A stretch of DNA of 11,439 nt from Sphingobacteriia bacterium (lineage in GTDB: Bacteria > Bacteroidota > Bacteroidia > UBA7662), in assembly GCA_009926245.1 (NCBI GenBank), contig RFPG01000025.1:1-11439 (forward strand), written 5' to 3'. Below are positions 1 to 5,423 of the stretch, one piece after another; within the stretch, counting starts at the first letter, position 1; the number at the start of each line of letters is the position of its first letter. The position numbers were made by a program, and so were the translations under genes. Under the pieces are notes generated by a model. The model saw nothing but the letters and a program-made list of their open reading frames with translations. It was not told the DNA's origin and ran no database searches.

Positions 1-12
1 AAAATTTAAAAA

Positions 13-639
13 TCAATCAGGTTGGTTTGTTGGGGATGCCACACCGTGCATCCATAGGCTGTAAAAACGTCGACCCAGATCGGCAAGGGCTTCGCTGTCG
101 GGACGGGCCGTGCTGTGCACCGAGCCGTTCATTAACAAAAGCAATTGGCGTCCTAACCAAAGGGGATCCCCCTGGCGAAACACCCCTTTCTGCATGCCTT
201 CCTGAAAAAGTCCGGCAAAAAATTGTTCGTAATCCGAACGCAGGGACTTGAAGGTCTGCAGGGAGGGCTCACTCAGATGCCTCCATTCGTTCACAAAAAC
301 ACCCACCGCCTCTCGGTCCGAAAACAGAAGGCGCAGGTGTTCTTCGATGGCGCGGGCCAGGCGATCCTCCACCGGCAAATCCATCGCCGCTATACGTTGG
401 GCGGTGGAGACAAAAGCATCCGCCATCCCAAAGCAGATTTCGTGAAGCAGGGTCTCCTTGGATGAAAAATGATTGTAAAGAGAGGGCGCCTCAATCCCGC
501 TCACCGAGGCCAATTCCCGCATCGAAGTCGCGGCGTAGCCCTTGCGGTGGAACAATTCCGTCGCAAAGCCGGCAATCAAGGCCCGGCGGCTGCCAGTCGG
601 AGCCGTGGCTTGGGTTGCAGGGAGAAGGTCGCCTTTCAT
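13..639 (-). CDS. TetR/AcrR-family transcriptional regulator
   Basis: A 208-residue protein of normal TetR-family length. Residues about 16-64 form the conserved DNA-binding domain: an alpha-helical start with GFATELFHRKGYAATSMREL, then the helix-turn-helix with recognition helix around APSLYNHFSSKETLL. The remaining helical part has no recognisable ligand signature, so the inducer is unknown. Proteins of this family are usually dimeric repressors released by a small molecule. The gene is divergent from the lipoprotein-USP-HAD-map-yebC cluster, and a perfect 16-bp palindrome lies 11 bases upstream of its ATG, which suggests autoregulation plus control of the cluster (inference). No Shine-Dalgarno sequence precedes the ATG at 639. 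A TAnnTTTG box ends 4 bases before it, so the transcript may be leaderless. The next in-frame Met is at residue 40, inside the helix-turn-helix, so this start is favoured. The stop lies 12 bases from the window edge. Confidence 0.93.
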   Translation of the reverse strand: MKGDLLPATQATAPTGSRRALIAGFATELFHRKGYAATSMRELASVSGIEAPSLYNHFSSKETLLHEICFGMADAFVSTAQRIAAMDLPVEDRLARAIEEHLRLLFSDREAVGVFVNEWRHLSEPSLQTFKSLRSDYEQFFAGLFQEGMQKGVFRQGDPLWLGRQLLLLMNGSVHSTARPDSEALADLGRRFYSLWMHGVASPTNQPD

Positions 640-643
640 AGTC

Positions 644-651
644 CAAACATA
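644..651 (-). promoter_or_regulatory. -7 promoter box of the tetR gene
   Basis: Read on the minus strand this is TATGTTTG, a full match to the Bacteroidota -7 consensus TAnnTTTG. It ends 4 bases before the regulator's ATG, implying transcription starts at or next to the start codon. Its outer base overlaps the first base of the palindromic operator, so a bound repressor would cover the promoter. I find no clear TTG -33 element at the usual spacing. Confidence 0.55.
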
Positions 652-666
652 CGAACGATCGTTCGT
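651..666. promoter_or_regulatory. Palindromic operator, probably bound by the divergent TetR regulator
   Basis: The sequence ACGAACGATCGTTCGT is its own reverse complement over 16 bases. Length and symmetry fit a TetR-family dimer site. It lies in the gap between the regulator gene and the lipoprotein cluster. It abuts the regulator's -7 box and sits 29 bases upstream of the TACTTTTG box of the lipoprotein gene, i.e. in that promoter's -33 region. Binding would therefore be expected to repress both directions. Assignment to this regulator is inferred from position and symmetry only. Confidence 0.72.
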
Positions 667-695
667 TCGCGCGCTCTCACGTTCCCAAATGGCCG

Positions 696-703
696 TACTT
701 TTG
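696..703 (+). promoter_or_regulatory. -7 promoter box of the lipoprotein cluster
   Basis: TACTTTTG is a full match to TAnnTTTG. It predicts a transcript starting near 707-710, just before the proposed TTG start at 721. This argues against the much longer reading frame that would begin at 469 inside the regulator gene. No convincing -33 TTG is seen; the expected region lies just downstream of the palindrome. Confidence 0.5.
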
Positions 704-720
704 GTTTTCAGAGACCCACC

Positions 721-2172
721 TTGGACCTTTTATCATCCCAAACCTCCCCCGGCCTTCGTCGAAACGCCGCCCTGCCATGGCTCATGGTTTTGGCATGGGG
801 CTTCTTGGGCTGGGCCTGCAGGCCCGATACCTACCGAGGGGGACTGAGCGTCGAATTGGGGTACGAGACCGATACCCTTCTCTTTGACACGGTTTTGGTG
901 CAGGCCGGTTCCATTACCAAACGATTCAAGATTTACAATCCCAGCGACCAAGACCTGCTGGTGGACCGGATCGCCTTGGGCTCTGTCCTGGCAGGGGGCA
1001 GTCGTCCATCGGGCTTTCGTCTTAATATCAACGGCTTGGCGGCCAATCAGGCTCAGAACCTGCGCCTAGCAGCCGGCGACAGCCTCTACATCTTTGCCGA
1101 AGTCACGGTCAACCCCAACGATAGCCTGACTCCGTATTTGGTGACGGATTCCGTTTTGTTTTTTACAGGTCAAAGGGTAGGCAAAGTCATGCTGACGGCC
1201 TTTGGTCAGAATGCTCGTTTTTACCGGGATTCTATCATTGGGACCACCGTTTGGACCAAGGATTTGCCCATCGTCATCTACAATTCCATCCTGGTCGACT
1301 CGCAGGCTACCCTATGGATCCAACCCGGGACCCGCATTTTTTTGAATGCCGGCTCAACGATCTATGTCAACGGCACACTGCGCGCCCAGGGCACTGCCCA
1401 AGAACCCATTACGATGCAGGGGGATCGTTTGGACCCCTTTTACCGGGATTTGGCCGGGGCCTGGAACGGATTGCATTTTTTGAGAGGTTCCCTCAACAAT
1501 TACCTCCGACACGTTCACCTTCGCAACGGTTCGGTGGCATTGCGCGTTGATTCCCTCCCGGCTAGCGGAAGCCAACCCAACCTGCGGTTGGAAAGTGTTT
1601 GGGTGGACCATTTTGCACAGGCAGGCATTTACGGAAATACAGCCCACATTGAAGGCGATAATGTCTTGGTCAGCAATTGCGGGCTTTTTAATTTTTTGGG
1701 GGATTTTGGGGGGGAATACCGTTTTAGGCACAGCACCTTTGTCCATCTTCAATCGGAATTTACCCGGGCCTACCCGCTCATGGTGCTCAGCAACCGAAAC
1801 CTGGGGACCCCATCTCGCAGCAACAACGCCCTTTTGTCCCTAACCAATTGCCTGGTTTGGGGGGGAACAGACGAAGAGTTTGGGGTGGATTCATCGGGGG
1901 ATGGTAGCTTCAGCTACCAATTTCAACACTGCATCCTCAAAAGCCTGCGGGGCTGGTCCGGAACAAACCTTTTGTACCAGAATCCCCGTTTCAAAAACCC
2001 CAGCAACCGCAATTATGCGATCGATACCCTAAGCCCTGCTTATGGCGCTGGTATCGATTTGCGCTCCCAATATCCAGCTCTGCAATCCGACCTCTTGGGT
2101 CAGCCCCGAACCGCCACCCCCACCCTGGGCTGTTTAGAGCGTATCGAAATGGGTGGTATCTTTGAACCATGA
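721..2172 (+). CDS. Outer-membrane-type lipoprotein with predicted right-handed beta-helix
   Basis: A predicted secreted lipoprotein of about 483 residues; function unknown. The N-terminus has two Arg, a hydrophobic stretch (PWLMVLAWGFLGWAC) and a Cys fitting a lipobox. After the Cys comes a beta-rich segment (FDTVLVQAGSITKRFKIYN ... DSLYIFAEVTVNPND) of a kind common in Bacteroidota surface proteins. Then follow irregular short strands with repeated Asn/Gly turns (WIQPGTRIFLNAGSTIYVNG, ITMQGDRL, LRHVHLRNGS), typical of parallel beta-helix folds that often bind or cut polysaccharides. The C-terminus (SPAYGAGIDLRSQYP) resembles the end of such helices. No catalytic residues can be named. The open frame extends back to 469, but that part overlaps the tetR gene and precedes the promoter box. 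TTG at 721 keeps the full signal peptide; ATG at 784 would leave only 11 residues before the Cys. The stop overlaps the next start as ATGA. Confidence 0.78.
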   Translation: MDLLSSQTSPGLRRNAALPWLMVLAWGFLGWACRPDTYRGGLSVELGYETDTLLFDTVLVQAGSITKRFKIYNPSDQDLLVDRIALGSVLAGGSRPSGFRLNINGLAANQAQNLRLAAGDSLYIFAEVTVNPNDSLTPYLVTDSVLFFTGQRVGKVMLTAFGQNARFYRDSIIGTTVWTKDLPIVIYNSILVDSQATLWIQPGTRIFLNAGSTIYVNGTLRAQGTAQEPITMQGDRLDPFYRDLAGAWNGLHFLRGSLNNYLRHVHLRNGSVALRVDSLPASGSQPNLRLESVWVDHFAQAGIYGNTAHIEGDNVLVSNCGLFNFLGDFGGEYRFRHSTFVHLQSEFTRAYPLMVLSNRNLGTPSRSNNALLSLTNCLVWGGTDEEFGVDSSGDGSFSYQFQHCILKSLRGWSGTNLLYQNPRFKNPSNRNYAIDTLSPAYGAGIDLRSQYPALQSDLLGQPRTATPTLGCLERIEMGGIFEP

Positions 2173-3011
2173 TTTTAGTACCCTACGACTTCACCCCACC
2201 TAGCGATTGCGCTATCCAGCATGCCACCGTAGTGGCACGCAAAGGGGACAACAAGATTCAACTGCTGCATGTCGTCAATTCCGACAGCAAGTCCCTGATG
2301 CGTAGGGACAAAATCAGCCTTCGAGACCTCAACGACCGAATGGCAGCCCTTGCAGCACGGGTTGAACGCGAATCAGGCATCCCCACCGGTTACGATATGG
2401 TCACCGGCTCCATCTTTACCACCATCCCGGAATACGCCCACGAGTCCAAAGCCAAATTGGTCATCATCGGAACCAGTGGCATGGTTGGACTTCAGAATTT
2501 GTTTGGATCGAATGTTATCAAAATCGCTGAAAAATCCTCGGTACCCGATATTATCGTGCAGGAGCGACCGCTTCGTCCCCATGGCTACAAGACCATTGTG
2601 ATGCCCATGGATGCCGGCAAGGAATCCAAACAAAAGACCTTCCAAACCGCTGCCATTGCCAAAATTTTTGGCGGAACGATTCACCTTTTTGCCGCCCACG
2701 AAACCGACGATTTTCTGATAAATGCGGTTCAAAACAACATCCATTTTGCCACCCGGCATTTTGATTCCCAACAAATCCCTTACGAAGTGGCCACCGAAGT
2801 AGAAGGGGGCAAATCCTATGTGGAACAAATCATCCAGCATGCCATTCGCGTTGATGCGGACTTGGTGGCCATCATGACCGGAGATCATCGCGGCTTGTTG
2901 GATTTGCTTTCGACGACCGACGAAGAGCATATTGTCAACAACCAGGCTCAGATTCCGGTTCTCTGCATCGACCCCCAAAACGTTTTGTACGGGTCGGTTT
3001 TTTCGTATTAA
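2169..3011 (+). CDS. Tandem-domain universal stress protein (UspA family)
   Basis: A 280-residue cytoplasmic protein made of two Usp domains. Domain 1 (residues 1-132) starts MILVPYDFTPPSD, the usual first strand with its nucleotide-contacting Asp, and ends with the ATP-binding loop G101-T-S-G104-x8-G113-S-N. The spacer is one residue shorter than the classic G-x2-G-x9-G(S/T) pattern; from memory this short form occurs in other Bacteroidota tandem Usp proteins. Domain 2 (residues about 140-270) begins KTIVMPMDAG and keeps only a degenerate loop (TGDHRGLLDLL), so it probably does not bind ATP well. Such proteins help cells survive starvation or other stress, but the mechanism is unclear. The start codon overlaps the lipoprotein stop (ATGA), which indicates translational coupling in one operon. 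Confidence 0.92.
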   Translation: MILVPYDFTPPSDCAIQHATVVARKGDNKIQLLHVVNSDSKSLMRRDKISLRDLNDRMAALAARVERESGIPTGYDMVTGSIFTTIPEYAHESKAKLVIIGTSGMVGLQNLFGSNVIKIAEKSSVPDIIVQERPLRPHGYKTIVMPMDAGKESKQKTFQTAAIAKIFGGTIHLFAAHETDDFLINAVQNNIHFATRHFDSQQIPYEVATEVEGGKSYVEQIIQHAIRVDADLVAIMTGDHRGLLDLLSTTDEEHIVNNQAQIPVLCIDPQNVLYGSVFSY

Positions 3012-3026
3012 TCCACGGAACAAACC

Positions 3027-3494
3027 ATGGCCCAGGGCATGATTACCGAAAAGTCCAAGACCATTGCCGTGGATTTTGACGGCACCGTGGTTGAACACGC
3101 CTATCCTCAGATTGGGGAAGAAATGCTTTTTGCTTTTGCCACCTTGCGCAGGCTTCAAGAAAAAGGGCACAAGCTCATTCTTTGGAGCATACGCGAAGGC
3201 GATCTTCTGCAGGCTGCTGTGGACCATTGCCGCAAAAACGGCGTAGATTTTTATGCTGTCAATGCCAATTTTCCCGGGGAAATTCTGGAACCTGGTGTGA
3301 GTGCCCGCAAAGTGAATGCGGATATTTTTATAGACGACCGAAATGTGGGGGGCTTTCGCGGTTGGAGCGAAACGTACCAGATGCTTCACCCCGAAGATGG
3401 TCCATTTTTTCATCAACTCGAAAACGAAAAAGCCCACTTCAATTACCGGGTCCGCAAAAAGAAAAGTCTGTGGGAAAAGATCTTTGGTAAGTGA
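3027..3494 (+). CDS. Small HAD-superfamily hydrolase-like protein
   Basis: 155 residues with all four HAD phosphatase motifs in a compact core without a large cap. Motif I is AVDFDGT (nucleophile D16, acid/base D18). Motif II is ILWSIR (S54). Motif III Lys is probably K95 (ARKVNADIF). Motif IV is the FIDD pair (D103, D104). These residues support Mg-dependent phosphotransfer through an aspartyl-phosphate; the substrate cannot be read from sequence. Small proteins of this type are common in Bacteroidota, BT_0820 of Bacteroides thetaiotaomicron being one I recall. The C-terminus after about residue 135 is basic (RVRKKKSLWEKIF) and could be a nucleic-acid or membrane contact. The gene begins 15 bases after the Usp stop and its TGA is 8 bases before the map ATG, so it is in the same operon. 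An in-frame ATG at 3039 is an alternative start. Confidence 0.85.
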   Translation: MAQGMITEKSKTIAVDFDGTVVEHAYPQIGEEMLFAFATLRRLQEKGHKLILWSIREGDLLQAAVDHCRKNGVDFYAVNANFPGEILEPGVSARKVNADIFIDDRNVGGFRGWSETYQMLHPEDGPFFHQLENEKAHFNYRVRKKKSLWEKIFGK

Positions 3495-3502
3495 AGGAAC
3501 CG

Positions 3503-4288
3503 ATGATTCAGCTCAAGAGTCCCGAAGAAATAGAATTATGCGCTCTAGCTGCTGACCTGGTCAGCCGCACCTTGGGCATTCTGGCTCCTCGAGTCGTCCC
3601 AGGAGTAAGCCCTCTTGAATTGGATCGCTTGGCCGAGGAATTCATCCGGGATTCGGGGGGAATACCTGCTTTCAAAGGCCTGTACGGTTTTCCCAATACC
3701 CTTTGCGTATCCCCCAACGATCAGGTGGTTCATGGAATTCCCGGCAAAGCCCCAATGCGAGATGGCGATATCGTCTCGGTGGATTGTGGGGTAAAAATCA
3801 ATGGATTCATCGGGGATCAGGCCTTTACGTTTGGGGTCGGTGTTATAACACCAGAAGCCCAAAGGCTCCTTCGAATCACCCGCGAGTGCCTGGACCGCGG
3901 CATCGCCCAGGCCGTGGCCGGAAAGCGTATCGGGGATATTGGCCACGCCATCCAAGAACATGCCGAGGCGGCCGGTTACGGTGTGGTTCGAGAATTGGTC
4001 GGCCACGGCCTAGGCCGCCAATTGCACGAAAAACCAGAGGTGCCCAACTACGGCAAAAAGGGCCAAGGCATCCGCCTCAGCGATGGAATGGTCCTGGCCA
4101 TCGAACCCATGATCAACGCAGGTGGCAAGGCCATCCGACACGAGAACGACGGCTGGACCGTACGCACCCGGGATGGCTCCCTATCGGCCCATTACGAACA
4201 CGATGTCGCCTTGGTTGGGGGGGGGTGTCGGGTCCTCACCACCTTTGAATATGTGGACGAGGCTTTGCTAAATTCGCAGCGCTCGTAG
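3503..4288 (+). CDS. map: Methionine aminopeptidase, type I
   Basis: Removes the initiator Met from new proteins in the cytoplasm. With the ATG at 3503 the protein has 261 residues, normal for the short bacterial form without extensions. All five metal ligands are visible: D94 (VSVDCGVK), D105 (GFIGDQ), H168 (VGHGLGRQLHEKP), E201 (LAIEPMINAG) and E232 (HYEHDVALV). The substrate-binding His is in VVHGIPG. AAGGA a few bases upstream is one of the few Shine-Dalgarno-like sites here and favours ATG 3503 over the in-frame GTG at 3491. That GTG would overlap the HAD stop. The gene is probably co-transcribed with the HAD and Usp genes. The codons just after E232 contain a run of nine G. map is normally essential and constitutive, so placement behind a TetR-controlled promoter is notable. 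Confidence 0.96.
   Translation: MIQLKSPEEIELCALAADLVSRTLGILAPRVVPGVSPLELDRLAEEFIRDSGGIPAFKGLYGFPNTLCVSPNDQVVHGIPGKAPMRDGDIVSVDCGVKINGFIGDQAFTFGVGVITPEAQRLLRITRECLDRGIAQAVAGKRIGDIGHAIQEHAEAAGYGVVRELVGHGLGRQLHEKPEVPNYGKKGQGIRLSDGMVLAIEPMINAGGKAIRHENDGWTVRTRDGSLSAHYEHDVALVGGGCRVLTTFEYVDEALLNSQRS
4217..4225 (+). repeat. Run of nine G inside the map gene
   Basis: Nine consecutive G encode Gly-Gly-Gly shortly after the last metal ligand of methionine aminopeptidase. A one-base slip would change the last roughly 25 residues while leaving the active site. Runs of seven G also occur in the lipoprotein gene (1708-1714 and 1859-1865), so G-runs may simply reflect local composition. Confidence 0.85.
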
Positions 4289-4363
4289 GTCCTCCCTCTG
4301 ACCTTCCAGCACCCCGTTCCTTTCACCGCCTTTTGATCCCTCCATTGATCCGAATCCTCTACC

Positions 4364-5071
4364 ATGGGAAGAGCCTTTGAATACCGCAAAGCCCGCAAAT
4401 TTGCACGCTGGGACAAAATGTCCAAAACCTTTACCCGCATTGGCCGTGAAATCGCCATGTCGGTCAAAGCCGGTGGTCCGGAGCCAGAAAGCAATACCCG
4501 GCTAAGAGCCGCCATTCAGAATGCCAAAGCGGCCAATATGCCCAAGGATCGGGTGGAAGCCGCCATCAAAAAAGCCGCCAACAAAGACGAAAAAGCCTAC
4601 GAAGAAGTGGTCTACGAGGGGTACGCCCCCCACGGTATCGCGGTTTTGGTAGAAACCGCCACGGACAATCCCACTCGAACCGTCGCCAATGTCCGCCATC
4701 TATTTAGCAAATACGGGGGGTCGATGGGAACCTCCGGCTCGGTTGGGTTTTTGTTTGAACGAAAAGCCTTGTTTCGCTTGGATCCCGGCGACATGGCGGC
4801 CGAAGACCTGGAATTGCAATTAATTGATGCCGGCGCCGAGGATATCAGCATCGAAGACGGGGAATGGAACCTGACGGCAGCCTTTGCGGATTTTGGACAG
4901 GTGCAGAAGTCCCTTGAATCCATGGGTATACAAATCGTGTCTTCTGAATTATCGTATATTCCGACCATTACCAAGACCCTGGACGAGGCCCAAGCCGAAG
5001 AATGTTTGAAGCTCATCGAGATGCTCGAAGAGGACGACGATGTTCAAAATGTCTATTGCACCCTGGCCTAA
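4364..5071 (+). CDS. yebC: YebC/PmpR-family protein
   Basis: A 235-residue, full-length cytoplasmic YebC/TACO1 family member. The N-terminal domain carries the family signatures GRAFEYRKARKFARWDKMSK and NTRLRAAIQNAKAANMPKDR, then IKKA and YEEVVYEGYAPHGIAVLVE. A glycine-rich strand (KYGGSMGTSGSVGFLF) and an acidic C-terminus (IEMLEEDDDVQNVY) complete the fold. The family was long annotated as transcription regulators. More recent work, and mitochondrial TACO1, point to a ribosome-linked role helping translation through difficult (polyproline) stretches. The gene follows map by 75 bases of pyrimidine-rich sequence with no clear terminator or TAnnTTTG box, so read-through from map is likely. Together, map and yebC make the end of the cluster translation-related. 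Confidence 0.95.
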   Translation: MGRAFEYRKARKFARWDKMSKTFTRIGREIAMSVKAGGPEPESNTRLRAAIQNAKAANMPKDRVEAAIKKAANKDEKAYEEVVYEGYAPHGIAVLVETATDNPTRTVANVRHLFSKYGGSMGTSGSVGFLFERKALFRLDPGDMAAEDLELQLIDAGAEDISIEDGEWNLTAAFADFGQVQKSLESMGIQIVSSELSYIPTITKTLDEAQAEECLKLIEMLEEDDDVQNVYCTLA

Positions 5072-5157
5072 AAAGCGTTTTTGGACCATTTTTTTTAGGT
5101 TTTAAGGGGGCAGGTAGGGGTTTTATACCTAATTTGGACTCATTAAATAAATACCTT

Positions 5158-5334
5158 ATGGACAAATACAACGAATTGCTTGAGATGGTAACCTCCATGG
5201 AGAAGGACTTCCAAAAGTTTTACGATGGAGCGAACAAGGCGGCCGGTACCCGTATCCGCAAAGGTTTGCAGGACCTCAAGTCCCACTGCCAGACCCTTCG
5301 TCTCGAAGTTCAGGACATGAAAAACAACGGGTAA
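5158..5334 (+). CDS. Histone H1-like (Hc1-type) small protein
   Basis: A 58-residue helical protein. It matches the short Bacteroidota 'histone H1' proteins related to chlamydial Hc1, with the core MEKDFQKFYDGANKAAGTRI followed by RKGLQDLKSHCQTLRLEVQD. The charged, heptad-like pattern suggests a coiled coil. Unlike chlamydial Hc1 it lacks the long Lys/Ala-rich DNA-binding tail. A DNA-binding role is therefore by family name only. The open frame extends upstream to 5002, but that part overlaps the end of yebC and lacks family similarity, so ATG 5158 is chosen. The 86-base gap before it is A/T-rich with long T runs and has TAATTTG at 5130-5136, one base short of TAnnTTTG. A strong terminator follows 22 bases after the stop, so this is probably a single-gene unit or the end of the cluster. 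Confidence 0.85.
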   Translation: MDKYNELLEMVTSMEKDFQKFYDGANKAAGTRIRKGLQDLKSHCQTLRLEVQDMKNNG

Positions 5335-5356
5335 TCCCCTTTTTCAATCCAAACGT

Positions 5357-5388
5357 AAAGGCAGTCCCTCTGGACTGCCTTTTTTTTT
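5357..5388 (+). terminator. Intrinsic terminator after the H1-like gene
   Basis: An 11-bp perfect stem (5357-5367 pairing with 5372-5382; core AGGCAGTCC / GGACTGCCT) with a CTCT tetraloop is followed by an uninterrupted T run to 5388. On the opposite strand only three T follow, so it mainly stops plus-strand transcription, though it could also help end the converging DUF5686 gene, whose stop is 36 bases away. Confidence 0.93.
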
Positions 5389-5423
5389 GTAGGATGAAAA
5401 GGTCGGTGGGAACGGGGATCGCT

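Noticed and set aside
469..720. Upstream extension of the lipoprotein reading frame to an ATG at 469
   Set aside because: It overlaps the tetR gene on the opposite strand by about 170 bases, precedes the TACTTTTG box, and would place the signal peptide over 100 residues into the protein.
2373..3437. 354-codon open frame on the minus strand opposite the Usp and HAD genes
   Set aside because: It is antisense to two genes with clear family motifs and its translation shows no recognisable domain.
5067..5096. Hairpin CC-T-AAAAA-GCG-TTTTT-GG followed by T8 after yebC as a terminator
   Set aside because: The stem is almost all A-T with a bulge and a 3-base loop, so it is too weak to call with confidence, although partial termination before the H1-like gene is possible.
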